64,000 nt of DNA from Rhodococcus sp. B7740 (GCF_000954115.1 NZ_CP010797.1:4154001-4218000), one strand, 5' to 3'. Positions 18,213 through 27,400 are shown, numbered from the stretch's first letter. The notes: generated from the letters alone by a model not told the origin. Translations and numbers: made by a program.

Positions 18213-19408
18213 GGTGCCTCGATCAACATCGACACGCCTTGCCCGACGCCGACGCAGAGCGTCGCGAGTCCGCGGGACGCCTTCTCGCGTTCCATCCGGC
18301 CCAACAGCGTCAACAGGATTCGCGCGCCGGACGAGCCGAGAGGATGGCCGAGAGCGATGGCCCCGCCGTCGGCATTGACGATGTCCTCGTTCAGCTTCAA
18401 CTGCCGGATGACGCCGAGCGACTGGGCTGCGAAGGCCTCGTTGAGTTCGACGGCACCGAGGTCGTCGGCCGACCACCCGGCGCGAGCGAGCGCCTTCTGT
18501 GTCGACGGCACCGGCCCGAGCCCCATGATGTGCGGTGCGATACCGGCGCTGGCGCTGGTGACGATGCGGCCACGAACCTCGAGGCCGTACTTCTTCACGG
18601 CTTCCTCCGACGCCACCACCAGCGCCGACGCACCGTCGGTGAACGGCGACGAAGTGCCCGCAGTGACGATGCCGTCCTTGCGGAAGACGGTCTTCAGCGT
18701 GCCGAGTTTCTCCAATGTGGTTCCGCGCCGCGGTGTCTCGTCCTGGGTGACGTCTCCGTTCTTGGTCGAGACGGGCACGATCTCGTCGGCGAAGCGTCCG
18801 GCATCCTGAGCAGCGATGGCACGCTGCTGGCTGCGGAAGGCGAAGGCGTCGGACTCGGCGCGGGTGATGCCCTCGCTGAGCGCGACCTCCTCGGCCGTCT
18901 CGCCCATCGACAGGGTGATCTTGGGGTCGGTCCCCGCGTCGTGCGCAGCGAAGGTCGGATTGGTGAATCGCCAGCCGAGGGCGGTGTCGAAGATGTCTCC
19001 GGGCTTGGCCCACGCCGTCCCCGGCTTCGCCATGACCCAGGGCGCGCGGGTCATGGACTCGACGCCACCGGCGACGACGATGTCGGCCTCACCGCTGCGG
19101 ATGGTGCTCGCGGCGTTGGCCACTGCCGTCAGTCCGCTCGCGCACAGTCGGTTGACGGTGTAGCCCGGCACTGTGTGGGGGAGTCCTGCGAGCAGAACTG
19201 CCATTCTCGCCACGTCACGATTGTCCTCGCCCGCCTGGTTCGCGGCACCGAGAATCACCTCGTCGATTCGATCGACGGGCACGCCGGCTCGGCGGACGGC
19301 CTCGGCGACCACGATCCCCGCCAGGTCGTCGGGACGCACGGTCGACAGTGCGCCGCCGTAGCGTCCGTGCGGCGTGCGCGCACCGGCCACGAGAAATACT
19401 TCGCCCAC
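18209..19408 (-). CDS. paaJ: 3-oxoadipyl-CoA/acetyl-CoA C-acyltransferase (thiolase)
   Basis: 399 residues with a GTG start and a good AAGGAG site. Thiolase residues are visible: nucleophile Cys in NRLCASGLTAV (near 87-97), NEAFA with the Asn-Glu pair, GGAIALGHPLGSSGARI with the active His, and the terminal CVGVGQG Cys. PaaJ splits 3-oxoadipyl-CoA into succinyl-CoA and acetyl-CoA and also acts earlier in the pathway. It is the first gene of paaJ-paaF-paaH-paaG. A PaaR-type operator lies about 34 bases upstream. Confidence 0.9.
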   Translation of the reverse strand: MGEVFLVAGARTPHGRYGGALSTVRPDDLAGIVVAEAVRRAGVPVDRIDEVILGAANQAGEDNRDVARMAVLLAGLPHTVPGYTVNRLCASGLTAVANAASTIRSGEADIVVAGGVESMTRAPWVMAKPGTAWAKPGDIFDTALGWRFTNPTFAAHDAGTDPKITLSMGETAEEVALSEGITRAESDAFAFRSQQRAIAAQDAGRFADEIVPVSTKNGDVTQDETPRRGTTLEKLGTLKTVFRKDGIVTAGTSSPFTDGASALVVASEEAVKKYGLEVRGRIVTSASAGIAPHIMGLGPVPSTQKALARAGWSADDLGAVELNEAFAAQSLGVIRQLKLNEDIVNADGGAIALGHPLGSSGARILLTLLGRMEREKASRGLATLCVGVGQGVSMLIEAP

Positions 19409-19441
19409 TGGGAACTCCTTCGTACGGTTGCGTCATTAATA

Positions 19442-19455
19442 ACCGAACATTCGGT
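19442..19455. promoter_or_regulatory. PaaR-type operator 2, between paaJ and paaR
   Basis: ACCGAACATTCGGT is ACCGA-N4-TCGGT. It lies in the 110-base divergent gap between paaJ and the TetR gene at 19519, so it could serve both promoters. Confidence 0.75.
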
Positions 19456-19518
19456 CGTTTGGCAAGGGCTGCTGCCCATGGTGCTGTGGAATCGGCCTTC
19501 GGCTGAGAAGATGTGGAC

Positions 19519-20130
19519 ATGACAACCGCACGCGCGCCGCGCAAGACCGGCATGCCGGGCCGGCCCGGATACGATCTGGATTCACTGCTGGCCGTGGCGG
19601 TCAAGGTCTTCAACGACCGTGGGTACGACGGCACCAGCATGGAGGTTCTGGCGAAGCGGCTCGGTATCACCAAGTCCTCGATCTACCACCATGTATCCGG
19701 CAAGTCGGAGCTTCTCGAACTCGCCCTGTCGCGGGCTCTCAATGCACTGTTCGCGGTGACGACCGAGGATCGGGCCACGACCGGGCGGTACATCGACCGG
19801 CTCGAATACCTGGTGCGTCGCAGCGTGGACATCCTGTGTGCAGAGCTGCCCTACGTCACGCTGCTTCTGCGCGTCCGCGGCAACACCGATGTCGAGCGTC
19901 GGGCGCTCGCCCGTCGCCGCGAGTTCGATTCGTTCGTCACCGGACTCGTGGTCGCCGCCGCCGAAGAGGGCGACCTGCGTCCAGGGGTGGATCCGGCTCT
20001 GGCGTCCAAGCTCGTGTTCGGCACGGTCAACTCGCTCATCGAGTGGTATCGCCCGCGCACCGGCGGATCCGTCGAAGAACTGGCCGACGCCGTGGTCGCG
20101 CTGACCTTCGACGGACTGCGCCGCACGTAG
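19519..20130 (+). CDS. paaR: TetR-family regulator of the phenylacetate genes (PaaR)
   Basis: 203 residues from the ATG at 19519; a GTG six bases earlier is also possible. The helix-turn-helix lies in residues 25-70, with GTSMEVLAKRLGITKSSIYHHVSGKSELL. The C-terminal half is a helical sensor with GSVEELADAVVALTFDGLRRT at the end. It sits between the paaJ operon and paaZ, both with ACCGA-N4 operators. In actinobacteria PaaR is a TetR repressor released by phenylacetyl-CoA; assigning that ligand here is by homology and context. Confidence 0.85.
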   Translation: MTTARAPRKTGMPGRPGYDLDSLLAVAVKVFNDRGYDGTSMEVLAKRLGITKSSIYHHVSGKSELLELALSRALNALFAVTTEDRATTGRYIDRLEYLVRRSVDILCAELPYVTLLLRVRGNTDVERRALARRREFDSFVTGLVVAAAEEGDLRPGVDPALASKLVFGTVNSLIEWYRPRTGGSVEELADAVVALTFDGLRRT

Positions 20131-20178
20131 CAACGCAAGTCTTGACTTCTCGGCGTTCGGCGGCGATGGTAATTACCG

Positions 20179-20192
20179 ACCGAACGTACGGT
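20179..20192. promoter_or_regulatory. PaaR-type operator 3, before paaZ
   Basis: ACCGAACGTACGGT lies 15 bases before the paaZ GTG. Together with the flanking TTACCG and GAG it is almost the same over 23 bases as the site at 25637-25650 before the MHS transporter. Confidence 0.75.
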
Positions 20193-20206
20193 GAGATGGA
20201 GGCGTT

Positions 20207-22234
20207 GTGAGCAGACTTCTGGAAAGCTATGCCCAGGGCACGTGGTATTCCGCGACCGACGAGGGAACGCCGCTGCTGAGCGCAGTCGACGGCAGTGAGA
20301 TCGCCCGGGTGTCATCCAGCGGTCTCGACGTCGCGGGCATGGTCGATTACGCCCGCACCGTCGGAGGGTCCGCGCTCGCAGCCCTGACGTTCCACGAACG
20401 CGCGGCGCTGCTCAAGCAACTGGGCCTGACGTTGCTGGCCGGGAAAGAGGAGTTCTACCAACTCTCCCGGCACACCGGAGCCACCACTCGCGATTCCGGC
20501 GTCGACATCGACGGCGGATTCGGAACCGTGCTGAGCTATGCGAGCAAGGCTCGACGCGAACTCCCCAACGAGACGGTCTACCTCGACGGCGCCATCGAGC
20601 AGCTCGGCAAGAAGGGCACCTTCCTCGGTCAGCACATCTACACCTCGCGGCGCGGTGTCGCCGTGCAGATCAACGCCTTCAACTTCCCCGTCTGGGGCTT
20701 CCTCGAAAAGCTGGCACCCGCGTTCATCGCGGGCGTGCCGTCGATCGTCAAGCCCGCCAGCCAAACTGCATACCTCACCGAGCTGGTGTTCCGGCGGATC
20801 ATCGAGTCGGGGCTGCTACCCGAGGGCTCGGTACAGCTGCTGTGTGGCAGCGCCCGCGGCGTGCTCGACCATCTCGGTGGTCAGGACTCGGTGGCGTTCA
20901 CCGGATCGGCCGACACCGCAGCGACCCTGCGCTCACACCCCAACGTCGTCGGTGAGGGACTGCACTTCACGGCCGAGGCGGACTCGCTGAACGCATCCAT
21001 CCTGGGTTCGGATGTGACACAGAGTGATCCGGAGTTCGACCTGTTCGTCAAAGGTGTCTTCACCGAGATGACGGCCAAGGCCGGCCAGAAGTGCACTGCC
21101 ATCCGCCGCGTGTTGGTGCCGCAGGACTCGGTCGAGCCCGTCATCGAGGCGCTGAAGGCCAAGCTCGACACGGTGGTCGTCGGTGACCCGCAGGACGATG
21201 GCGTCACCATGGGAGCGTTGGCCAGCATCGACCAGCGCGACGAGGTCCTCAAATCCATTCGTGGACTGACCAAGTCCGCCACTGTGGTGTTCGGCGACCC
21301 GGAGACGGTGGATCAGCGAGCGGGTGCGTTCATGGCACCGGTGTTGCTGAAGGTCGGTGACAAAGCCGCCACCGAACCGCACGAGATCGAGGCCTTCGGT
21401 CCTGTCTCGACCGTCATCGGATACGACAGCACTGCAGACGTGCTCGATCTGGTGGCCCGCGGAAAGGGTTCTCTGGTTGCATCTCTGGTGACCAAGGACG
21501 CTGCGATCGCCCGCGAGGTCGTGCTGGGCAGTGCGCCGTACCACGGCCGCATCCTGGTCCTGAACTCCGAGGACGCCAAGGAATCCACAGGCCACGGCTC
21601 GCCACTACCGGTACTGGTGCACGGCGGTCCGGGCCGAGCGGGCGGCGGTGAAGAACTCGGTGGTATCCGCGGCGTGCTGCACCACATGCAGCGCACCGCA
21701 ATTCAGGGAACCCCTGACGTGCTGACGGCGGTCGGCAACAAGTGGGTCACCGGCGCGCAGCAGACCACCGGCGACGTTCATCCGTTCCGTAAGAACCTGG
21801 GCGAGCTGACACTGGGCGACACGATCATCGGTGGCCCACGACAGGTCACCCGCGCCGACATCGACCACTTTGCCGAGTTCACCGGCGACACCTTCTACGC
21901 ACACACCGATCCCGAAGCAGCAGCGGCCAACCCGTTGTTCGGCGGAATCGTCGCGCACGGCTACCTGGTGGTCTCGCTGGCAGCCGGTCTGTTCGTCGAC
22001 CCGGCACCGGGCCCCGTCCTGGCGAACTTCGGCGTCGACAACCTGCGCTTCCTGACGCCCGTCAAGGCCGAGGATTCATTGACGGTGACACTGACCGCCA
22101 AATTGATCACTCCGCGTCAGAGTGCCGATTACGGTGAGGTGCGTTGGGACGCAGTGGTCGTCAACCAGGACGGTGACCCGGTCGCCACGTACGATGTTCT
22201 CACTCTCGTCGCGAAGCCCGAGGCCGCATCATGA
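20207..22234 (+). CDS. paaZ: bifunctional oxepin-CoA hydrolase/3-oxo-5,6-dehydrosuberyl-CoA semialdehyde dehydrogenase
   Basis: 675 residues, as in other PaaZ proteins. Residues 1 to about 520 are an aldehyde dehydrogenase, with the nucleophile Cys296 in AGQKCTAIRRV. Residues from about 535 onward form a MaoC-type hot-dog hydratase, with VTRADIDHFAEFTGDTFYAHTDPE and NPLFGGIVAHGYL. PaaZ opens the oxepin ring and oxidises the resulting aldehyde. The start is GTG. The operator at 20179 precedes it, and the EthD gene overlaps its stop by four bases. Confidence 0.95.
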   Translation: MSRLLESYAQGTWYSATDEGTPLLSAVDGSEIARVSSSGLDVAGMVDYARTVGGSALAALTFHERAALLKQLGLTLLAGKEEFYQLSRHTGATTRDSGVDIDGGFGTVLSYASKARRELPNETVYLDGAIEQLGKKGTFLGQHIYTSRRGVAVQINAFNFPVWGFLEKLAPAFIAGVPSIVKPASQTAYLTELVFRRIIESGLLPEGSVQLLCGSARGVLDHLGGQDSVAFTGSADTAATLRSHPNVVGEGLHFTAEADSLNASILGSDVTQSDPEFDLFVKGVFTEMTAKAGQKCTAIRRVLVPQDSVEPVIEALKAKLDTVVVGDPQDDGVTMGALASIDQRDEVLKSIRGLTKSATVVFGDPETVDQRAGAFMAPVLLKVGDKAATEPHEIEAFGPVSTVIGYDSTADVLDLVARGKGSLVASLVTKDAAIAREVVLGSAPYHGRILVLNSEDAKESTGHGSPLPVLVHGGPGRAGGGEELGGIRGVLHHMQRTAIQGTPDVLTAVGNKWVTGAQQTTGDVHPFRKNLGELTLGDTIIGGPRQVTRADIDHFAEFTGDTFYAHTDPEAAAANPLFGGIVAHGYLVVSLAAGLFVDPAPGPVLANFGVDNLRFLTPVKAEDSLTVTLTAKLITPRQSADYGEVRWDAVVVNQDGDPVATYDVLTLVAKPEAAS

Positions 22235-22548
22235 GCATGCGAGTCGCGGTCTGTTACGGAATGCCCGAGGATACTGACGCATTCGATCGTCACTACTCCG
22301 AGGTGCACGTGCCCCTCGCTCGCGCCGTCCCCGGTCTGATCGACTTCACCTGGGGCACGCTCGACTCACTCGACGATTCACCGCCGCCGTACTACGCGAT
22401 CGCCAGCCTGTACTTCGCGGACGAGGCATCGCTGAAGACCGGCTTGGCCTCGCCAGAGATGAAGGCGGCAGGCAAGGATCTGCGCAACTTCGCGACCGGT
22501 GGCGTCACGATGTTCACCCAGAACGAGCGATCGGTGTTGCAGCCGTGA
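22231..22548 (+). CDS. EthD-domain protein
   Basis: 105 residues. Small ferredoxin-like dimeric alpha-beta fold of the EthD family, with the conserved HYSEVHVPLARAVPGL stretch near residues 19-34. The domain is often found in actinobacterial degradation clusters, but its biochemical role is uncertain. It overlaps paaZ by four bases and paaI by four bases, so it is co-translated within the paaZ operon. A stabilising or product-handling role in paa catabolism is only inference. Confidence 0.85.
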   Translation: MSMRVAVCYGMPEDTDAFDRHYSEVHVPLARAVPGLIDFTWGTLDSLDDSPPPYYAIASLYFADEASLKTGLASPEMKAAGKDLRNFATGGVTMFTQNERSVLQP

Positions 22549-22940
22549 CGGATTCGAAGATCGCTCGAGAGATGTTCGAGGTCGATGCAGCATCGCGCAA
22601 GCTCGGAATCGAGCTGATCGAGCTGTCACCCGGGCATGCCAGGATGTCGATGGTCGTCACCGAGGACATGGTCAACGGATACGCCATCACCCACGGCGGC
22701 TACGTGTTCCTGTTGGCGGACACCACGTTCGCGATGGCCTGCAACTCCCACGAGGACTCGGCCGTCGCAGCCCGCTGCGACATTCGTTACCTGCGTCCGA
22801 CGAAGACCGGCGACGTCCTGGTCGCGGACGCCGTCGAGCGTGCGAGGTTCGGCCGCAACGGGCTGTACGACGTGTCGGTGTCGTGTCGAGGTGAGCTGGT
22901 CGCAGAGTTCCGAGGCGACAGTCGCACGATAGCGCGGTAA
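22545..22940 (+). CDS. paaI: hydroxyphenylacetyl-CoA thioesterase PaaI
   Basis: 131 residues with a GTG start. Hot-dog thioesterase pattern, including NGYAITHGGYVFLLADTTFA with the catalytic Gly/Asp helix and the CDIRYLRPTKTGD strand. PaaI frees CoA from dead-end phenylacetyl-CoA derivatives. It is the last gene of the paaZ operon; the next gene begins 30 bases further on. Confidence 0.92.
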   Translation: MTDSKIAREMFEVDAASRKLGIELIELSPGHARMSMVVTEDMVNGYAITHGGYVFLLADTTFAMACNSHEDSAVAARCDIRYLRPTKTGDVLVADAVERARFGRNGLYDVSVSCRGELVAEFRGDSRTIAR

Positions 22941-22970
22941 CGATCGAACCCGTGGAAGTACTGTGAGTCG

Positions 22971-24083
22971 GTGACCACTGCGGACCTCTCGGCGCTGGCA
23001 GACGCAACCGCCGCAGCTGTGGGCGGTGCCGTGTCGGTGATGGACCCGCAGGGCTACGTGGTTGCGTACTCGTCGGTTCCAGGGCAGCCGATCGACGACG
23101 TACGGCGCGACGGCATCCTGGGCAAGCAGGTCCCGGCCCGATACATGGTGCATCACATCGATCCGGATTTCCGGCGTAGTTCGACGGTCCATGTGGTCGA
23201 CGTGGCCGGAGCGCTACCGCGTCTGGCAGTTGCGGTCTCGGCGGACGGGGAGTACCTCGGCTCCATCTGGTGCATCGTGTCCACACCTCCCTCCGGTCCA
23301 CCCGATCGAGGTGTGGTGACCGCATTGACGCGCGCTGCGGCTGCCGCGGCACCGCTGCTCCTCGCTCGGCTCCGTCCGACCGGACCCGGTAACCCCAGGG
23401 CCCGTGCGTTGTTGACCGATCCCGCCGTCGTCACCTCGCCGGGTAGCCCATTCGCGGTTGTGGCGGCGACGGTCGACTCGGCGCAACCCGAGGCCCTGCT
23501 CGTGCAGCTCGGGGGTCTGTTGGAGCTCACATTCGGCGGAGATGCGGATTCCGGTTTCATCGTCGACGATCACGTCGTGTTCTTCGTCGTGGCGAGGGAC
23601 GACGACCGCGGTGTCGCCGAGGAGGCCGAGGAGGTCCGACGGCGGGCGGAGGTGGCATTCGGTGTACCGGTGACCTTCGCGATCGGTGGGCCGCATGCCC
23701 GGCCCGCGGTGGCGCGTGCCCACGCGCACTGGACGCTGGGAGCGATCGAGACAGGTTCATACACAACGACATTCGCGCAGAGTCGGGTGCCGGTCACCCT
23801 GAAGAGGGCGTCCGATGCGCTCTCGGACGTGCCGCTGGCGATTCCGGCCGTAGAACGAATGCTCACCTACGACGCTGCCGAAGGGACCGACTACGGCGCG
23901 ACGGTGCTGGCGCTACTCGCGCACGAATCCAACGTCGCCGCAGCGTCGGCATCGCTGTATCTGCACGCCAATACCTTTCGCTATCGGCTGCGGCGGACGA
24001 GGGAACTCTTCGATCTCGATCTCGATGACCCCGATACTCGATTGCTCGTGTGGATGTCGCTGCGGCTCAGGGCCGGACGCTGA
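22971..24083 (+). CDS. PucR-family transcriptional regulator
   Basis: 370 residues with a GTG start. The C-terminus (about 325-365) is the PucR helix-turn-helix: ALLAHESNVAAASASLYLHA, then NTFRYRLRRTREL. The middle resembles a GGDEF-derived CdaR/PucR domain, and the first 100 residues suggest a PAS- or GAF-like sensor. Such regulators usually respond to small metabolites. Its place after paaI suggests that it may be co-transcribed, but a direct role in paa is not evident. It overlaps the next, convergent gene by 17 bases. Confidence 0.85.
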   Translation: MTTADLSALADATAAAVGGAVSVMDPQGYVVAYSSVPGQPIDDVRRDGILGKQVPARYMVHHIDPDFRRSSTVHVVDVAGALPRLAVAVSADGEYLGSIWCIVSTPPSGPPDRGVVTALTRAAAAAAPLLLARLRPTGPGNPRARALLTDPAVVTSPGSPFAVVAATVDSAQPEALLVQLGGLLELTFGGDADSGFIVDDHVVFFVVARDDDRGVAEEAEEVRRRAEVAFGVPVTFAIGGPHARPAVARAHAHWTLGAIETGSYTTTFAQSRVPVTLKRASDALSDVPLAIPAVERMLTYDAAEGTDYGATVLALLAHESNVAAASASLYLHANTFRYRLRRTRELFDLDLDDPDTRLLVWMSLRLRAGR

Positions 24084-25476
24084 GCACCTTGCCTGGGTTG
24101 AGCAGATAATGCGGGTCCAGTAGTTCCTTGATGCCCCGCTGCAGTTCGGCTGCGACCGGGTCGAGTTCGGTTTCGAGGAGGTCCCGTTTGAGCAGCCCGA
24201 CTCCGTGCTCGCCGGTGATGGTTCCGCCGAGTGAGAGAGCGAAGGCCGCGATCTCGTCGAACGCTCGGTGAGCCTTGGCCAACGATGCCGGATCGCTGGG
24301 GTCGACGATGACCGTCGGATGAATGTTTCCGTCACCGGCGTGGCCGACGACTCCGATGACGATGCCCAGCCGGTCCGCCACCCGACCCACCTCGTCGATC
24401 ATCGTCGCAAGTTGTGAAATGGGTACGGACACATCGTCGACCAACTGTGAACCCAGGCGCTCCAGCGCGGGATAAGCCAGGCGACGGGCCTGGACGAGTT
24501 GTTCCGACTCGACCTCGTCCTCGGCGACTGCCACGTCGGTGGCGCCGGATTCGGTGCACAGCGCGGCGATCGCCTCGAGTTGCTGCACTGCACCGTCGCC
24601 GATGTCGGACTGCGCGATCAGCACTGCCGCCGCGTCGGTTCCGAAGTCCATCCGCGCGTAGGTGTCGATCGTGGTAATGGTGGTGCGGTCCAACAGCTCG
24701 AACAGGCTCGGGGTAATACCTGCCGCACGGATCTGTGTGACGGCTTCGCCCGCGGCAACGGTCGACGGGAAAGTCGCGGCCATGGTCAGCGGAGTAGCGC
24801 TGGGGAAGTCGAGGCCGACGGTGACCTCGGTGATTATGCCGAGGGTTCCTTCCGATCCGACGAACAGGTCCGCGAGGGAGAGGCCCGCAACACCTTTGAC
24901 GGTGCGGCGACCGACGAACGTCGCTCGGCCGTCGGCAAGCACCACGCGCAATCCCCGCACGAACCGAGCTGTCACGCCGTACTTCACGCAGCACAAGCCG
25001 CCCGCATTGGTGGCAACGTTGCCCCCGATCGTCGACGCCTCCCAACTGGACGGGTCGGGCAGGTACGTCAAACCCTGTTCACGGGCAGCGTCTTTCAATT
25101 CCTTGTTCGTCACGCCGGGTTGCACGACGGCAACGCGGTCGACGACGTCCAGCTCGATGATCTCGTTCATGCGGCGAGTGTTGAGTGCGATGGCTCCATG
25201 GCTGGAGTTCGCAGCGCCCGCCAGGCCCGTCAGTGCACCCTGAGGTACCACTGGAATGCGATGTGTCGATGCAATTCTCATGATCGCCTGGACGTCGGAC
25301 TCGGTGGTCGGCAGTACCGCGACGAGCGGAAGTGCGGATTCACAGAGGGCTGCCGCGTCGCGTCGATAGCTTTCGAGGATGTCCGGATCGGTCACCACCG
25401 CGTCGGAGCCGAGGGCCTGCGTGAGTTCGTCGAGGATCGGCAAGTCGAGCACGAGCCTCGACGAGGGTGCAGTCAT
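24067..25476 (-). CDS. FAD-linked oxidase (GlcD/D-lactate dehydrogenase family)
   Basis: 469 residues. The N-terminal PCMH-type FAD-binding domain is clear, with PQGALTGLAGAANSSHGAIAL, DPSSWEASTIGGNVATNAGG and GSEGTLGIITEVTVGL. The C-terminal part has VVGHAGDGNIHPT and ITGEHGVGLLKRD, typical of GlcD, D-lactate and D-2-hydroxyglutarate dehydrogenases. The gene is single, facing PucR. Its substrate, a 2-hydroxyacid, cannot be fixed from sequence; a mandelate- or lactate-like acid could fit the aromatic context. Confidence 0.88.
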   Translation of the reverse strand: MTAPSSRLVLDLPILDELTQALGSDAVVTDPDILESYRRDAAALCESALPLVAVLPTTESDVQAIMRIASTHRIPVVPQGALTGLAGAANSSHGAIALNTRRMNEIIELDVVDRVAVVQPGVTNKELKDAAREQGLTYLPDPSSWEASTIGGNVATNAGGLCCVKYGVTARFVRGLRVVLADGRATFVGRRTVKGVAGLSLADLFVGSEGTLGIITEVTVGLDFPSATPLTMAATFPSTVAAGEAVTQIRAAGITPSLFELLDRTTITTIDTYARMDFGTDAAAVLIAQSDIGDGAVQQLEAIAALCTESGATDVAVAEDEVESEQLVQARRLAYPALERLGSQLVDDVSVPISQLATMIDEVGRVADRLGIVIGVVGHAGDGNIHPTVIVDPSDPASLAKAHRAFDEIAAFALSLGGTITGEHGVGLLKRDLLETELDPVAAELQRGIKELLDPHYLLNPGKVLSVRP

Positions 25477-25636
25477 GAGTCCGAGTATGACCCTCCGTCA
25501 CTGGCGGCGTCTGCGTCGTTTCGGACCAACATCAGCGCGTTGATCGGTGGATTTCGACGAATGTGCAGGCACCCACGCTCGGCATCGTCTGTGCCACCTT
25601 GACAAACCATCGTGTCGGCGGTCACAGTGATTACCG

Positions 25637-25650
25637 ACCGAATGGACGGT
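25637..25650. promoter_or_regulatory. PaaR-type operator 4, before MHS transporter
   Basis: ACCGAATGGACGGT is preceded by TTACCG and followed by GAG, like operator 3. It lies 125 bases upstream of the transporter ATG. Between the operator and the gene no other coding region is seen, so a long 5' leader is implied. Confidence 0.7.
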
Positions 25651-25775
25651 GAGTTATATCCGGTTTTCGGTCGCCGAGATTGTTCGTGTTCGATCCCTTT
25701 CACCCTGCCTCACGACACTCCGAATCGCCGCTTCAGTATCCGAGCGCCGGAGCCCGAACGAAACGAGACAAGTCG

Positions 25776-27077
25776 ATGTCAACACAGGTCGAGACGCCCA
25801 TCGGGGTGTCGCGCGAGCACCGCCGCGCCGCGATGGCCAGCATGGTCGGAACCACGGTCGAGTGGTACGACTTCTTCATCTACGCGCAGGCGGCGTCGCT
25901 GATCTTCGCCCAACTGTTCTTCGCGCCCATGGGCTCGTCCGGACAGCTCGTCGCCTACGTCACCATCGGCATCAGCTTCGTCTTCCGGCCTCTCGGGGCC
26001 ATCGTTGCGGGGTACTTCGGTGACAAGATCGGTCGCAAGAAGGTCCTCATCGCGACCCTCACCCTGATGGGCGCGGCCACCGTCGGAATGGGACTGCTGC
26101 CGACCTACGCGACCATCGGCATCTGGGCCCCGATCATCCTGATCGTGCTGCGCATCCTGCAGGGATTCTCCACCGGCGGCGAGTGGGGCGGCGCGGCGCT
26201 GATGGCCGTCGAACATGCCCCGAAGGGCAAGCGCGGAATCTACGGTGCCGCAACCCAGATGGGCGTTCCGCTCGGCATGCTCATCGCGGTAGGAACGTTG
26301 GCACTGTGCACCGGTCTGCTCAGTGAAGAGCAGTTCGAGGCCTGGGGCTGGCGCATCCCGTTCCTCATCAGCTTCGTGCTGATTCTCGTGGGCTTCTACA
26401 TTCGACGCCGCGTCGAGGAGACTCCGGTGTTCAAGGAGCTCGCAGAACGCAAGGAGCGCAACCACACTCCCGTTCGCGCACTGTGGCGCACCAACAAGAA
26501 GCAGGTCATGCTCGCTGCGCTGTCGTTCATCGGCACCAACGGAAACGGCTACATCATCGTCGGCGGTTTCATCGTCGCGTACTCGACGCGCGAACACGGA
26601 CTCGCTCGCGTGGATGTGTTGGTGGCCAGCTTGTTCGCGGCCATCGTCTGGGGTGTATTCACTCTGCTCGGCGCACATCTGTCCGATCGCTACGCCCGGA
26701 CCACCATCATGAACCTCGGCAACGCGGCAATGGTGTTGTGCGCCATTCCGTTCTTCCTTCTCGTCGATACCGGTGAGTTGCACTGGATCTACGTGGCCCT
26801 CGGGCTGTTCGCCGTCGGACTCGGGCTGTCGTACGGACCGCAGCCGGCTCTGTACGCCGAGATGTTCCCTGCTGCTGTGCGTTTCAGTGGAGCATCCATC
26901 GGCTACGCGATCGGCACGGTGCTCGGTGGAGCCTTCGTTCCGACAATCTCCGAGGCACTGTTCAAGGGAACCGGCACCTCGATGTCGATCTCGATCTACC
27001 TGATGATCCTGGCGGCGATCTCCTTCGTGGCAACGTCGCGAATCAAGAACCGTCGAGACGAGGATCTGAACGTCTGA
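25776..27077 (+). CDS. MFS transporter of the metabolite:H+ symporter (MHS) type
   Basis: 433 residues from the ATG at 25776; the in-frame stretch upstream lacks membrane character and is not included. Twelve hydrophobic segments are visible. VEWYDFFIYAQAASL near residue 25 is the classic MHS opening, and the loop 2-3 motif GYFGDKIGRKKVLI follows, as does the loop 8-9 counterpart LSDRYARTTIM. A PaaR-type operator upstream makes phenylacetate or a related acid the probable substrate. Its start is about 300 bases from the divergent FAD oxidase. Confidence 0.9.
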   Translation: MSTQVETPIGVSREHRRAAMASMVGTTVEWYDFFIYAQAASLIFAQLFFAPMGSSGQLVAYVTIGISFVFRPLGAIVAGYFGDKIGRKKVLIATLTLMGAATVGMGLLPTYATIGIWAPIILIVLRILQGFSTGGEWGGAALMAVEHAPKGKRGIYGAATQMGVPLGMLIAVGTLALCTGLLSEEQFEAWGWRIPFLISFVLILVGFYIRRRVEETPVFKELAERKERNHTPVRALWRTNKKQVMLAALSFIGTNGNGYIIVGGFIVAYSTREHGLARVDVLVASLFAAIVWGVFTLLGAHLSDRYARTTIMNLGNAAMVLCAIPFFLLVDTGELHWIYVALGLFAVGLGLSYGPQPALYAEMFPAAVRFSGASIGYAIGTVLGGAFVPTISEALFKGTGTSMSISIYLMILAAISFVATSRIKNRRDEDLNV

Positions 27078-27097
27078 GTTAACGACGACGACAGCCG

Positions 27098-27124
27098 CGA
27101 GGCCGTGATGGTCTCGGGGTTTTG
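27098..27124 (+). terminator. Rho-independent terminator after MHS transporter
   Basis: Stem CGAGGCC/GGTCTCG (one G-T wobble) with loop GTGAT, followed by GGGGTTTT. It lies 20 bases after the transporter stop. Confidence 0.7.
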
Positions 27125-27380
27125 TCGTTTGTTTCGCGGGGTGACTCTGGGCGGTCACCGATGTGAACCAAGTCTTCTGTGTACTGCCCGGCTGCGTCTT
27201 TACAGACCACACGGAGCCGATTTCGAGACCAGTGAGAGGGTTCTCTACCGCGCCGAGATGGGCTGGTGCGAGGGACCGTCGGACGGTGAGGTCAATGGCC
27301 TGTCCTCGGAGTGGGGCACCGGTGACAGGAAGGTTAGGGGTTCGGTTCGGCATTTGGATCATGACCGAACGCATTCTCCG

Positions 27381-27400
27381 GTATACCGTCGACGGTATAC
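27381..27400. promoter_or_regulatory. perfect 20-bp palindrome, possible operator
   Basis: GTATACCGTCGACGGTATAC reads identically on both strands. It lies 190 bases before the KAP NTPase gene and 304 bases after the transporter. It could bind a dimeric regulator; GTATAC halves are seen in some GntR-family sites. No matching regulator gene is adjacent. Confidence 0.5.
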
